Notes: generated by a model from the sequence alone, not told the origin. A stretch of DNA of 64,000 nt from Anaerolineae bacterium (GCA_022071955.1 JAJVIM010000024.1:81586-145585), one strand, 5' to 3'; positions 27,175 through 37,203 are shown, counted from the first letter of the stretch. Made by a program: numbers and translations.

Positions 27175-30174
27175 ATGAAGAAGCTGTTAACCATATTATC
27201 GCTCCTGGTCATCGTTTCGATGATCCTGATTGCCTGCGGCGGCAGCGCGCCGGCAACCGAAGCGCCGGCAGCCAAAGAAGAAGCGCCGGCAGCGCCAGCA
27301 GAAGCGCCGGCAGCCAAAGAAGAAGTCGCTGCCCCCGCGGCAGAGGCGCCGCTGTTTGTGGCCATCAACAAAAGCGCCGACCAGCAGTATTTCATCGACC
27401 TGCAAAACTCGTTCATCGAAACTGCCACCGGGCTGGGCGCACAAGCCAAAAAGTTTGACGCCAAACTCGACCCCGGCCTGGGGGTGAGCCTGGTCAACGA
27501 CGCCATTTCCGCCGGGGCCAAAGGCATTGCCATCACCGTGCCCGACCAGACCATTGGCCCGGCGATTATGAAAGCCGCTACCGATGCCGGCGTGGTGCTG
27601 ATTGCCACCGATGACGGCATTGTGGACGAAAACGGCAACCCGGTGCCCTTTGTTGGTTTTGACGGCAAGGACATGGGCAAGAAAGTGGGCGAAGCCGCGG
27701 CCAAATTGCTGACCGATAGTGGCTGGCTGGCCGACAGCGCCAAGAAAGTAGGCGTGCTGTCGGTTGAAGTGCAGACCCTGTCCGTGTGCAATGACCGCAC
27801 CGACAACGAGAAAGCGGCCATCATTGCCGCCGGCGTGCCGGAAAACCAGGTTTTCGCGGTACCGTACACCGGCGAAGCGCTGTCGGCGCAGGATGCCGCC
27901 GGCCCGATCATCACCGCCAACCCGGACATCACCAACTGGGTGGTCTTTGGCTGCAACGATGAAGGCGTGCTGGGCACGTTGAACGCGCTGGCCACGGCCG
28001 GGGCCAACCCGGATGACATCATCGGGGTGGGCCTTGGCGCATACGAAGCCTGCAAGTTCTGGGCGGCGGATCAGCCGTCCGGCTTCAAAGCCGGGCTGTT
28101 CATCTCCGGGCTGGATGTAGGCAAGACCGCTGCGACCGTGCTGTACGATGCCGTGGTCAAAGGCACCGAACCGCCGGCCAGCACCTTTGCCCCAACCACC
28201 ATTGTTGACCCGACGAACTTCACTTCGGTGATGGACCCGGTCTCGCTGGGCAACTGCGGGGCGGAACCGGCCGCCGCGCCGGCTGCTGCATCGGGCGAGA
28301 CGCCGCTGTTTGTGGCCATCAACAAAAGCGCCGACCAGCAGTATTTCATCGACCTGCAAAACTCGTTCATCGACACTGCCACCGGGCTGGGCGCGGAAGC
28401 CAAAAAGTTTGACGCCAAACTCGATCCCAACCTGGGGGTGAGTCTGGTCAACGACGCCATTTCCGCCGGGGCCAAAGGCATTGCCATCACCGTACCCGAC
28501 CAGACCATCGGCCCGGCCATTTCTCAGGCGGCCAAGGATGCCGGGGTGGTGCTGATTGCCACCGATGACGGCATTGTGGACGAAAACGGTAACCCGGTGC
28601 CCTTTGTTGGCTTTGACGGCAAAGATATGGGCAAGAAAGTGGGCGAAGCCGCGGCCACGCTCCTGACCGATAGCGGCTGGCTGGCCGACAGCGCCAAGAA
28701 AGTGGGCGTGCTGTCGGTAGAAGTCCAAACCCTGTCCGTCTGCAATGACCGCACCGACAACGAAAAAGCGGCCATCATTGCCGCCGGCGTGCCGGAAGAT
28801 CAGGTCTTTGCGGTACCGTACACCGGCGAAGCGCTGTCGGCGCAGGACGCCGCCGGCCCGATCATCACCGCCAACCCCGACATCACCAACTGGGTAGTCT
28901 TTGGCTGCAACGATGAAGGCGTGCTGGGTACGCTGAACGCGCTGGCCACGGCCGGAGCCAACCCCGATGACATCATCGGGGTGGGGCTGGGCGCATATGA
29001 AGCCTGCAAGTTCTGGGCGGCGGATCAGCCGTCCGGTTTCAAGGCCGGGCTGTTCATCTCCGGGCTGGATGTAGGCAAGACGGCCGCGACCGTGCTGTAC
29101 GAGGCCGTGGTCAAAGGCACCGAACCGCCGGCCAGCACCTTTGCCCCGACCACCATTGTTGACCCGACGAATTTCACTTCGGTGATGGACTCCGTGTCGC
29201 TGGGCAACTGCGGGGCGGAACCGGCCGCCGCGCCGGCTGCCGCATCGGGCGAGACGCCGCTGTTTGTGGCCATCAACAAAAGCGCCGACCAGCAATATTT
29301 CATCGACCTGCAAAATTCGTTCATCGACACTGCTACCGGGCTGGGCGCGGAAGCCAAGAAGTTTGACGCCAAACTCGATCCCAATCTGGGGGTGAGTCTG
29401 GTCAACGACGCCATTTCCGCCGGGGCCAAAGGCATTGCCATCACCGTACCCGACCAGACCATCGGCCCGGCCATTTCTCAGGCGGCCAAGGATGCCGGGG
29501 TGGTGCTGATTGCCACCGATGACGGTATTGTGGACGAAAACGGCAACCCGGTGCCCTTTGTTGGTTTTGACGGCAAAGATATGGGCAAGAAAGTGGGCGA
29601 AGCCGCCGCCACGCTCCTGACCGATAGTGGTTGGCTGGCTGACAGCGCCAAGAAAGTGGGCGTGCTGTCGGTTGAAGTGCAAACCCTGTCCGTGTGCAAC
29701 GACCGCACCGACAACGAGAAAGCGGCCATCATTGCCGCCGGCGTGCCGGAAAACCAAGTTTTCCCGGTACCGTACACCGGCGAAGCGCTGTCGGCGCAGG
29801 ATGCCGCCGGCCCGGTCATCACCGCCAACCCGGACATCACCAACTGGGTGGTCTTTGGCTGCAACGATGAAGGCGTGCTGGGCACGCTGAATGCGCTGGC
29901 TACGGCCGGAGCCAACCCGGATGACATCATCGGGGTGGGCCTTGGCGCATACGAAGCCTGCAAGTTCTGGGCGGCGGATCAGCCGTCCGGTTTCAAGGCC
30001 GGGCTGTTCATCTCCGGGCTGGATGTAGGCAAGACGGCCGCGACCGTGCTGTACGATGCCGTGGTCAAAGGCACCGAACCGCCGGCCAGCACCTTTGCCC
30101 CGACCACCATTGTTGACCCGACCAACTACGAATCCGTAATGGACTCCATCTCGCTGGGCAACTGTTCTCAGTAG
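27175..30174 (+). CDS. Triplicated ABC sugar-binding lipoprotein (CUT2, Peripla_BP_4 x3)
   Basis: 999 residues after AGGGAGAAGACTGACA. A lipoprotein signal (LIACGG) and an Ala/Glu/Pro tether (residues 22-58) lead to three consecutive copies of the same binding domain. The copies begin PLFVAINKSADQQYF at residues 59, 377 and 695, a spacing of exactly 954 bp. Each has AITVPDQTIGPAI, VLIATDDGIVDENGNPVPF, SVCNDRTDNEK, FGCNDEGVLGTL and SGLDVGKTAATVLY, like ribose- or arabinose-binding proteins. Ordinary homologues have one domain of about 310 residues. All three look intact. The ATPase and permease genes follow, so this is the working receptor of that transporter. Confidence 0.93.
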   Translation: MKKLLTILSLLVIVSMILIACGGSAPATEAPAAKEEAPAAPAEAPAAKEEVAAPAAEAPLFVAINKSADQQYFIDLQNSFIETATGLGAQAKKFDAKLDPGLGVSLVNDAISAGAKGIAITVPDQTIGPAIMKAATDAGVVLIATDDGIVDENGNPVPFVGFDGKDMGKKVGEAAAKLLTDSGWLADSAKKVGVLSVEVQTLSVCNDRTDNEKAAIIAAGVPENQVFAVPYTGEALSAQDAAGPIITANPDITNWVVFGCNDEGVLGTLNALATAGANPDDIIGVGLGAYEACKFWAADQPSGFKAGLFISGLDVGKTAATVLYDAVVKGTEPPASTFAPTTIVDPTNFTSVMDPVSLGNCGAEPAAAPAAASGETPLFVAINKSADQQYFIDLQNSFIDTATGLGAEAKKFDAKLDPNLGVSLVNDAISAGAKGIAITVPDQTIGPAISQAAKDAGVVLIATDDGIVDENGNPVPFVGFDGKDMGKKVGEAAATLLTDSGWLADSAKKVGVLSVEVQTLSVCNDRTDNEKAAIIAAGVPEDQVFAVPYTGEALSAQDAAGPIITANPDITNWVVFGCNDEGVLGTLNALATAGANPDDIIGVGLGAYEACKFWAADQPSGFKAGLFISGLDVGKTAATVLYEAVVKGTEPPASTFAPTTIVDPTNFTSVMDSVSLGNCGAEPAAAPAAASGETPLFVAINKSADQQYFIDLQNSFIDTATGLGAEAKKFDAKLDPNLGVSLVNDAISAGAKGIAITVPDQTIGPAISQAAKDAGVVLIATDDGIVDENGNPVPFVGFDGKDMGKKVGEAAATLLTDSGWLADSAKKVGVLSVEVQTLSVCNDRTDNEKAAIIAAGVPENQVFPVPYTGEALSAQDAAGPVITANPDITNWVVFGCNDEGVLGTLNALATAGANPDDIIGVGLGAYEACKFWAADQPSGFKAGLFISGLDVGKTAATVLYDAVVKGTEPPASTFAPTTIVDPTNYESVMDSISLGNCSQ
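27349..30171 (+). repeat. Three head-to-tail 954-bp coding repeats
   Basis: Copies occupy 27349-28302, 28303-29256 and 29257-30171 (the last short by the linker). They are nearly identical in DNA, with scattered third-base changes. Copies two and three are closer to each other (IDTATGLGAEAKKF, ISQAAKDAG) than to copy one (IETATGLGAQ, IMKAATDAG). The linkers between copies (NCGAEPAAAPAAASGET) are almost the same. This implies two recent unequal duplications within the gene. Confidence 0.93.
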
Positions 30175-30189
30175 TTGATAACTGCTGAT

Positions 30190-30222
30190 GGGGGCGGAGC
30201 GGATACCCTTCGCTCCGCCCCC
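30190..30222 (+). terminator. Strong stem-loop between binding protein and ATPase genes
   Basis: GGGGGCGGAGCG (30190-30201) pairs perfectly with CGCTCCGCCCCC (30211-30222) around a nine-base loop and has no U-run after it. Such structures after ABC binding-protein genes usually protect the 5' mRNA part from 3' decay, so the receptor is made in excess over the ATPase and permease. Confidence 0.7.
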
Positions 30223-30264
30223 AATTCCGCACCTGCGGCCAACCGCAGGAGAGAGAGTTAATTT

Positions 30265-31848
30265 ATGACCGTAACAACCCAATCACCCTCCAAAGAAGCC
30301 AATGGCTTGCGCGGAACCCTCAAAGTTCGCAATATCAGCAAGGCATTTCCCAATGTTCAGGCCCTGGATGATGTCTCGCTTGACATCCGTCCGGGCGAAA
30401 TCCTCGCGTTTATGGGCGAGAACGGCGCCGGCAAATCTACCCTGCTCAAAATTATCAATGGCGATTACCAGCCGGACGCCGGCACCATTTCAATTGACGA
30501 CAAACCGCTATCGTTTTCTAACCCCAAACAGGCGCATCAGGCCGGCATCCGCGTGATTTACCAGGAGCCTGAAATTGTGCCGGGGGTTGACGTGGCTGAA
30601 AATATCTGGGTGGGCGAGCTGCCCAAGCGGCTGGGTTTTATTGACCGCCGCCAGCTTAACGACAAGGCCAAACGCCGCCTGGCGGAGTACGGCTTTGAAA
30701 AGGTTTTGCCCACTCACCTGATGGGCGAGGAGTTGTCGTCTGCCCAGCGACAGCTTGTTGAAATTATGCGGGCGCTCAAATCCGGCGTGCGGGTGCTGGC
30801 GCTGGACGAACCCACGTCGTCGCTGACCGACGACGAGGTTGAGCGCCTGTTTGCCCTGGTTAACCGCCTGCGCGATGAAGGCGTGGCCATCATTTACGTG
30901 TCCCATCGCATCAACGAAATCAAACGGCTGTGCGACCGCATTGCTATTTTGCGCGACGGGCGGTTGATCGCCGTGAAACCGGCCTCGGAGTTGAGCGAAG
31001 CCCAGATTGTGAGCCTGATGGTGGGCCGCGACCTGTCGGACGTGTTCCACCGCCAGCCGGCGGGCACTAACCGGGAAGTGCTGCGCGTGGAAGAGGTATC
31101 GAGCAACTGGCACAACGCCGTTAGCTGCTACGTTAACGCCGGCGAGGTTGTGGGCTTTTCCGGCCTGGTTGGCGCGGGCCGCTCTGAGCTGGCCAAAGTG
31201 ATTTTTGGCGAACTGCCCAAAAACAGCGGGCGCGTTTTTTTGAGCGGCGAGGAAATATCGCCCCGCCGCCCGGACCAGGCCATTGCCAAAGGCATCGGCT
31301 TTGCGCCGGAAGACCGCAAGCGCGAAGGGCTGATCCTGATCCGCAGCGTGCTGGAAAACGCGTCGATGGCGATTTTGCGCCAGATCAGCCGTTTTCATCT
31401 GGTGCGCAGCGCCCTGGAACGGGACGTGGTTAGCGGTTTTGTGGAAAAGCTGAAGGTCCGCACCCCCTCGCTGGACCAGGAAGTGGGCAAGCTGAGCGGC
31501 GGCAACCAGCAAAAAGTGGTGCTGGCGCGCTGGCTGGCGGCCAAGCCCAAACTGCTCATCCTTGATGAGCCAACCCGCGGCATCGACGTGGGGGCCAAGG
31601 CCGAAATTTACCGCCTCATCGATGAACTGGCCAACGAAGGGCTGGCGATTATGCTCATCAGCTCCGAACTGCCGGAGATTCTGGGACTGGCCGACCGGAT
31701 TTATGTGATGCAAAATGGCCGGATTACCGGCGAACTTTCCGGGGCAGAGGCCACGGAAGAAGCCATACTTGAACTCGCAATGGCCGATAATCTGTCGGCA
31801 ACCCCAACCGGGAGCGCAACACCAAATCAAAAGGGTAATGAACAATGA
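30265..31848 (+). CDS. Sugar ABC transporter ATPase, RbsA/MglA/AraG type
   Basis: 527 residues with two ABC cassettes. The first has Walker A GENGAGKST (residues about 52-60), a variant signature ELSSAQRQ and Walker B VLALDEPTSSL. The second has a degenerate Walker A (GLVGAGRSEL), the signature LSGGNQQK and Walker B LLILDEPTRGID. This asymmetry is normal for the CUT2 family. It starts 90 bp after the triplicated receptor and overlaps the permease start by four bases (ATGA). Confidence 0.95.
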   Translation: MTVTTQSPSKEANGLRGTLKVRNISKAFPNVQALDDVSLDIRPGEILAFMGENGAGKSTLLKIINGDYQPDAGTISIDDKPLSFSNPKQAHQAGIRVIYQEPEIVPGVDVAENIWVGELPKRLGFIDRRQLNDKAKRRLAEYGFEKVLPTHLMGEELSSAQRQLVEIMRALKSGVRVLALDEPTSSLTDDEVERLFALVNRLRDEGVAIIYVSHRINEIKRLCDRIAILRDGRLIAVKPASELSEAQIVSLMVGRDLSDVFHRQPAGTNREVLRVEEVSSNWHNAVSCYVNAGEVVGFSGLVGAGRSELAKVIFGELPKNSGRVFLSGEEISPRRPDQAIAKGIGFAPEDRKREGLILIRSVLENASMAILRQISRFHLVRSALERDVVSGFVEKLKVRTPSLDQEVGKLSGGNQQKVVLARWLAAKPKLLILDEPTRGIDVGAKAEIYRLIDELANEGLAIMLISSELPEILGLADRIYVMQNGRITGELSGAEATEEAILELAMADNLSATPTGSATPNQKGNEQ

Positions 31849-32981
31849 ATCAAGAGTTAACCAAACAAGCGGTATTTCCAAAAAAACAGGGCGATACCTT
31901 CAAGCGGGCCATCAGCGCCATTGGCACCGATAACCTTTCGCTTATGTTCGCCATTCTTATCCTGCTGCTGCTCATCACCGTGGTCAGCGGCTGGTTTGGC
32001 TACAGCGGCGGCGACAAATTCTTCTCGTGGCAAAACCTGATGAACAGCCTGGCCCAGGCCATTGTGATTGTTGGGCTGCTGGCCGTGGGTGAAACCGTGG
32101 TGATTGTTGGCGGCGGCCTTGATATTTCCGTCGGCTCGGTGGCGTCCGTTGGCTCGGTGGTGGCGGCCTCGGTATTGGTTGGCGTCGGTACTTTTGGGTC
32201 GATTGCTTTTTTACCCACCAATAATGTGATGGTGGCCGTTTTGGCCGGCATCGTGGCCGGGATGATGGCCGGGGCCATCAACGGCTTTATTGTAACGGTG
32301 TTAAAGGTAAACCCGATTATCGCTACGCTGGGCACGCTGGCCGCCTTTGGCGGCGTCGCCTTTTTGCTGGTGCCGGAAGGCAAACCGGTGGGCGTGTTTA
32401 CCGAGCCCGCTTTCACGTGGATGGCCCAGGGCCGCTTTTTAACCGAAGCCCCTATCCCTGCGCTGGGCGGGTCAAAATGGACCGGTATCCCTGTGTTGAC
32501 GGTGATCCTGCTCTTTGTGGCCGCCGGCGTGCACGTGCTGATGCGCTACTCTGATTTTGGCCGGGCCGTGTACGCCATCGGCGGCAACGACAAAGCCGCG
32601 CGCCTGGCCGGCATCAACCTGTCCCGGGTGCGGATGCAGATGTACATGCTGTCGGGCGGCATTGCCGGGTTGGCCGGGGTGTTGCTGGCGGCGCGGACCA
32701 CATCGGGCAATCCCATCAACGGCGTTGGGCTGGAACTGCAAGCCATCACCGCCGTGTTTTTGGGCGGCGCGGCCACCGATGGCGGCCGGGGCACCATTTT
32801 TGGCACCTTCCTGGCCGTGATTCTGGTTGGCATTTTGAACAACGGCATGAACCTGCTGGGCTTTAACACCTTCATTCAGCGGGTGGCGCTGGGTTTGCTG
32901 CTCATCGCCGCCGTGGCCATTTCGCAGTGGCGGCAGGCGCGCGCCGAACGCGCCCGCACCCGCATCGCCGCCGAGGCGTAA
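31845..32981 (+). CDS. Sugar ABC transporter permease, RbsC type
   Basis: 378 residues, many membrane helices. VGETVVIVGGGLDISVGSVASVGSVVAA, VTVLKVNPIIATLGTLA, YAIGGNDKAARLAGINLSRVRM and FLGGAATDGGRGTIFGTFLAVILVGILNNGMNLLG are signature stretches of the BPD_transp_2/RbsC family. It completes the CUT2 transporter with the genes at 27175 and 30265 and is coupled to the ATPase by the ATGA overlap. Confidence 0.95.
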   Translation: MNQELTKQAVFPKKQGDTFKRAISAIGTDNLSLMFAILILLLLITVVSGWFGYSGGDKFFSWQNLMNSLAQAIVIVGLLAVGETVVIVGGGLDISVGSVASVGSVVAASVLVGVGTFGSIAFLPTNNVMVAVLAGIVAGMMAGAINGFIVTVLKVNPIIATLGTLAAFGGVAFLLVPEGKPVGVFTEPAFTWMAQGRFLTEAPIPALGGSKWTGIPVLTVILLFVAAGVHVLMRYSDFGRAVYAIGGNDKAARLAGINLSRVRMQMYMLSGGIAGLAGVLLAARTTSGNPINGVGLELQAITAVFLGGAATDGGRGTIFGTFLAVILVGILNNGMNLLGFNTFIQRVALGLLLIAAVAISQWRQARAERARTRIAAEA

Positions 32982-33036
32982 CCCATCCAAAGCTTCACCT
33001 CCACCCTACCCGGCTGTTTTCAGGGATAAAAGCGCT

Positions 33037-33078
33037 CGCAAAGTCGCCAGGTTGTTAAGAAAACTGGCGTTCTTTGCG
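33037..33078. terminator. Interrupted hairpin after the CUT2 permease
   Basis: CGCAAAG-t-CGCCAG (33037-33050) pairs with CTGGCG-tt-CTTTGCG (33064-33078) around GTTGTTAAGAAAA. There is no U-run. It resembles short dispersed non-coding palindromes of such genomes more than a true terminator. It sits in the 156-bp spacer before the DUF5107 gene. Confidence 0.45.
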
Positions 33079-33137
33079 CATGGCCGGGGAAACTTATCGG
33101 GGGGGAGGGCAACCAAGTCAGCATCAGGAGAGATTAT

Positions 33138-36100
33138 ATGACACCAGCCAACTCAACCGTGCGGTTGTGGGAAGAGCCAGTCACCTACCCCACCTACCCC
33201 GCCTGCCCGCCCGATCCCAACCCGATGTTTCTGGAAAAGCGCGTGTACCAGGGCAGCAGCGGCAGTGTGTACCCCAACCCTTTCACCGACCGCATCTCTG
33301 ACGAGCGGGTTGAGCGCAGCTACCGGGGCGTTTACCTGGAAAATGAATACATCAAAGTGATGGCCATGCCCGAACTCGGCGGGCGGATTCACGTGGGGCT
33401 GGACAAAAGCAACAATTACGACTTTTTCTACCACAACCGGGTCATCAAACCGCAACTGGTGGGGCTGTACGGCGCGTGGATTTCCGGCGGCGTTGAATTT
33501 AACTGGCCGCAGCACCACCGCCCCACCACCTTTGAGCCGCTGGATTCCGCGCTTGAAGAACACCCCGACGGCCGCAAAACCGTGTGGCTGGGCGAAATTG
33601 AGCCGATGAACCGCCTCAAAGGGATGCACGGCGTTACCCTGCACCCCAGCAAATCGCTGGTTGAGGTGCAGGCCCGGCTGTACAATCGCACCCCGCTGCC
33701 GCAAACCTTTTTGTGGTGGGCCAACCTGGCCGTCCACGTGAACAACGATTACCAGTCGGTCTTTCCGCCGGATGTGACACTGGTGGCCGACCACGCCAAA
33801 CGGGCCACCAGCAAATTCCCCATTGCCACCGGCTTTTATTACGATGTCGATTACACCGCCGGCGTGGATATTTCGTGGTGGAAAAATATCCCCGTGCCAA
33901 CCAGTTACATGGTGCTCCAGTCCGAGTACGATTTTCTGGCCGGCTACGACCACGGGCGGCAGGCCGGGGTGGTGCACATCGCCAATCGGCACATTTCGCC
34001 CGGCAAAAAAATGTGGACCTGGGGCGCGGGCGAGTTTGGCGCGCGCTGGTACCGCCACCTCACCGACAGCGACGGCCCCTACATTGAGCTGATGAGCGGC
34101 GTTTACACCGACAACCAGCCCGATTTTGCCTGGCTGCACCCCTACGAGACCAAAACTTTTTCGCAATACTGGTATCCGCTGCGCGACATTGGGGCCATCA
34201 AAAACGCCAACCTCGATGCTGCTGTTAATTTGACCGTGGCGGACGGCGCGGCGGTTATCGGCTTTAACACTTCGGCTCGCTTTGAGGCGGCGCGGGTGGT
34301 GCTGCGTGACAACCAGCGCCTGCTCTTTGAGCAGCGCGCCGACATCGCCCCGGACGCTCCCTACCTGCGGCGCGTGCCATTGCCCGCCGATGCCGACCCG
34401 GCCACGCTGGCCGTGACCCTGCTCACCGCCGGCGACCGCGAACTCATCAGTTTCAGCCTGTATCGGCCCGATAGCGGCTTCCACGCCGACCCGGCCACCG
34501 CCGCGCCGCCGCCGGGGGCCATCGCTACCACTGAAGAGCTGTACCTCACCGGCCTGCACCTGGAGCAGTACCGCCACGCCACCCGCCGGCCCGATCCCTA
34601 CTACGAAGCCGCGCTCCAACGCGACCCGCTCGATGCCCGCAATCACAACGCGCTCGGCCTGCTCAACCTGCGGCGCGGCAATTTTGCGGCAGCGGCAGCG
34701 CATTTCCGGCAGGCCATCGCCCGGCTGACCCTCAAAAATCCCAACCCCTACGACGGCGAAGCCTATTACAACCTCGGCGTGGCCCTGCGCTTTTTGGCAG
34801 ATGATGCCGCCGCCTACGCCGCGTTCTACAAAGACGCCTGGAATTACGCCTGGCAGGCGCCGGCTTACTTTGCCCTGGCCCAGCTTGACTGCCGCGCGGG
34901 TGATTGGGCGCGGGCGCTGGAACACGTGGAGCAATCGCTGGCTACCAACGCCCTCAATTTGCAGGCCCGCAACCTGAAAACGGCGCTGCTGCGCAAACTG
35001 GGCCGCGTGGCCGAAGCCGAGGCGCTGGCCCGGGCCACGGTTGAGATGGACCGGCTGGATTACGGCGCGCGCAACGAGCTGGCGCTGCTGGCCGCCGGCC
35101 CCGCCGCCGAGGCCCGGCTGGCCGAATTGCGGGCGCTGATGCGCGGCAACCCGCAGAGTCACCTCGATCTGGCCATCGATTACGCCGGGGCCGGCCTGTT
35201 TGACGAGGCCAGCGCCGTGCTGCGCCGGGTGTCTGAGGGGGAGGCCGTGTACCCGCTGGTGCTGTACTACCTGGGCTACTTTGCCCACCGGCAGGGCGCT
35301 GCCGCTACCGCCGCCGCGTTTTTTGAGCGCGCCGCCCGGCAGTCGCCGGATTACTGCTTTCCCAACCGGCTGGAGTCCATTGCCGTGCTGCGGCTGGCCA
35401 TCGAGCAAAACCCGCGCGACGCCCGCGCCCGCTACTATCTGGGCAACCTGCTGTACGACAAAAAACGGCATCAGGAGGCCATTGAACTGTGGGAGCAAGC
35501 GCGGGCACTGGACGACTCGTTTTCAATTGTCCATCGCAATTTGGGGCTGGCCTACTTCAATATTCAGAGCGATGCCGCTGCCGCCAAAGCCGCGTTTGAA
35601 GCCGCCTTTGCCGCCAATCCCGCCGACGCCCGGCTGCTGTACGAGCTGGACCAGCTTGACAAACGGCTCAACGCCAATCCGGCGGCGCGGCTGGCCCGGC
35701 TGGAAAACCACCGCCCGCTGGTTGATCTGCGCGATGATTTGACCGTGGAACTGGCCGCGCTCTACAACCTGGCAGACCGCCCAAACGACGCGCTGGCCCG
35801 GCTGGAAAACCGCATTTTTCACCCGTGGGAAGGCGGCGAGGGCAAAGTGGCCGAGCAGTACGTGCAGGCGCACCTGGCCCGCGGGCGGGCCGCGCTGCGC
35901 GCCGGCAAGCTCGAGGCGGCGCTGGCCGAGTTTACCGCCACGCTCAGCTACCCGGAAAATCTGGGCGAAGGCGTACACGAGGTCTTTACCAAACAGGCTA
36001 ACCTGTTCTACGCCATTGGTCTGGTTCACGAGGCAATGGGCAACCCGCCCAAAGCCCGCGAGTTCTTTGAAAAAGCCGCAACCGAGCGCAACGACGGCAC

Positions 36101-36422
36101 GGCGCTGGCCTACTACAAAGGGCTGGCGCTAATCCGGCTGAAGCGGGAGGACGCTGCGGCGGAAACTTTTAGAAATCTGGTGCAGGCCGGCGAGACGCAG
36201 CTTAAACAAACAGCCGCCATTGATTACTTTGCCACCTCGCTGCCCACCTTCCTGATTCTGGAAGATGACCTGCAACAGCGCCACGAGATTGAGTGCCGGT
36301 TTATGATTGGATTGGGTCAACTGGGGCTGGGCGATGTTGACGCCGCCCGCCGTGAATTGGAAACTGTGCTGGCGCTGGATATCAATCATCTGCCGGCGCA
36401 AACGCAGTTGGCAGCCCTGTAA
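33138..36422 (+). CDS. DUF5107 domain plus tetratricopeptide-repeat protein
   Basis: 1,094 residues with AGGAGAGATT before ATG. Residues 1-350 form a DUF5107 domain (mutarotase-like sandwich): YRGVYLENEYIKVMAMPELGGRIHVGLDK, ISGGVEFNWPQHHRPTTFEP, LHPSKSLVEVQARLYNRT. A beta linker follows, and from about 490 to the end come TPR-type helical pairs (DPLDARNHNALGLLNLRRGNFAAAAAHFRQA; ALEHVEQSLATNALNLQARNLKTALLRKLG). Such proteins lie in sugar-polymer or glycoside islands and may bind or rearrange sugars on a scaffold. No signal peptide is seen, so it is probably cytoplasmic. It ends the sugar island. Confidence 0.87.
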   Translation: MTPANSTVRLWEEPVTYPTYPACPPDPNPMFLEKRVYQGSSGSVYPNPFTDRISDERVERSYRGVYLENEYIKVMAMPELGGRIHVGLDKSNNYDFFYHNRVIKPQLVGLYGAWISGGVEFNWPQHHRPTTFEPLDSALEEHPDGRKTVWLGEIEPMNRLKGMHGVTLHPSKSLVEVQARLYNRTPLPQTFLWWANLAVHVNNDYQSVFPPDVTLVADHAKRATSKFPIATGFYYDVDYTAGVDISWWKNIPVPTSYMVLQSEYDFLAGYDHGRQAGVVHIANRHISPGKKMWTWGAGEFGARWYRHLTDSDGPYIELMSGVYTDNQPDFAWLHPYETKTFSQYWYPLRDIGAIKNANLDAAVNLTVADGAAVIGFNTSARFEAARVVLRDNQRLLFEQRADIAPDAPYLRRVPLPADADPATLAVTLLTAGDRELISFSLYRPDSGFHADPATAAPPPGAIATTEELYLTGLHLEQYRHATRRPDPYYEAALQRDPLDARNHNALGLLNLRRGNFAAAAAHFRQAIARLTLKNPNPYDGEAYYNLGVALRFLADDAAAYAAFYKDAWNYAWQAPAYFALAQLDCRAGDWARALEHVEQSLATNALNLQARNLKTALLRKLGRVAEAEALARATVEMDRLDYGARNELALLAAGPAAEARLAELRALMRGNPQSHLDLAIDYAGAGLFDEASAVLRRVSEGEAVYPLVLYYLGYFAHRQGAAATAAAFFERAARQSPDYCFPNRLESIAVLRLAIEQNPRDARARYYLGNLLYDKKRHQEAIELWEQARALDDSFSIVHRNLGLAYFNIQSDAAAAKAAFEAAFAANPADARLLYELDQLDKRLNANPAARLARLENHRPLVDLRDDLTVELAALYNLADRPNDALARLENRIFHPWEGGEGKVAEQYVQAHLARGRAALRAGKLEAALAEFTATLSYPENLGEGVHEVFTKQANLFYAIGLVHEAMGNPPKAREFFEKAATERNDGTALAYYKGLALIRLKREDAAAETFRNLVQAGETQLKQTAAIDYFATSLPTFLILEDDLQQRHEIECRFMIGLGQLGLGDVDAARRELETVLALDINHLPAQTQLAAL

Positions 36423-36503
36423 CCGAAAGCGGCGGTTGGCTATAGTGAGCTCCTCGTCAACATTTGCCAAAAGTATTTAAAACCATAGTGTTACCGCGAT
36501 AAA

Positions 36504-37192
36504 AGGCCTTTTGCAGGCGGGTTAACCCGGCGGTTCACCTTAATTTCCGCGCCGGCCGGCTTTGGCAAAACCACCCTGGTCAGCAGTTGGCTCAATCAAC
36601 AGGCGCAAGGCAGAAGGAAAAAGAATGAAACAGCGGAAGTCACCCTTTACCCTGCACCCCTTGCCGGGGGCAGGGGGTGCAGCCTTCAACCTTTCAATGT
36701 GGCCTGGGTGTCGCTGGATGAAAGCAAAGATGACCCCATCAGGTTTTGGACCTACGTTTTGGCCGCGCCGCAAAACGCCGGGGTAGACGTGGCTCAGGAT
36801 GCACTTGAGTTTTTTATTGCCGCCGAACCCCCGCCTCTGGAAACCATACTGACGCTGGTTATAAACCAGATGATCGCCCGCCGCCCGCCGCCGAGTTGTC
36901 GCCCACGGCAGCCTACATCGCTACCTTGCTGAATGCTTTCCCGGCGCCCGCCGCGCCGGTTCCGGTCTCCCCGCCGCCTCAGCCGCTGGTTGAATCTCTC
37001 ACCGAGCGCGAGCTTGAAATCCTGCACCTTATTGCCGCCGGGTTAACCAACAAGGAAATCGCCGGTGAGCTGGTCATTTCGCCGGGCACGGTTAAGGTGC
37101 ATACCGCCCCCATTTACGGCAAAATGGAAGTTAACAACCGTACCCAGGCGGTAACTAAAGCCGGTTTGCTGCACCTTATTTCTTCTGTTTAG
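36504..37192 (+). pseudogene. Broken MalT-type LuxR regulator (N- and C-terminal relics)
   Basis: The frame at 36504-36930 reads GLTRRFTLISAPAGFGKTTLVSSWLNQ then VAWVSLDESKDDPIRFWTYVLAA, the STAND ATPase start of MalT-like regulators, with its P-loop. It then shifts frame near 36880-36900 into ELSPTAAYIATLLNAF and a LuxR helix-turn-helix (LTERELEILHLIAAGLTNKEIAGELVI) to the stop at 37192. The central several hundred residues of the normal ~900-residue protein are missing and the two halves are in different frames. A relic, not a working gene. Confidence 0.8.
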
Positions 37193-37203
37193 CGCTCTAC
37201 CCC

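Noticed and set aside
27196..30282. 1028-codon minus-strand ORF opposite the binding-protein triplication
   Set aside because: Shadow frame kept open by codon bias of a high-GC repeat; no known domain, His/Gly-rich product.
30265..31848. Possibility that this ATPase also drives the CUT1 permeases at 21123-22935
   Set aside because: It is a double-cassette CUT2 ATPase; CUT1 permeases need MalK/MsmX-type ATPases.
33153..35498. 781-codon minus-strand ORF
   Set aside because: Antisense of the DUF5107-TPR gene; the plus strand has recognisable domains and a good ribosome site.
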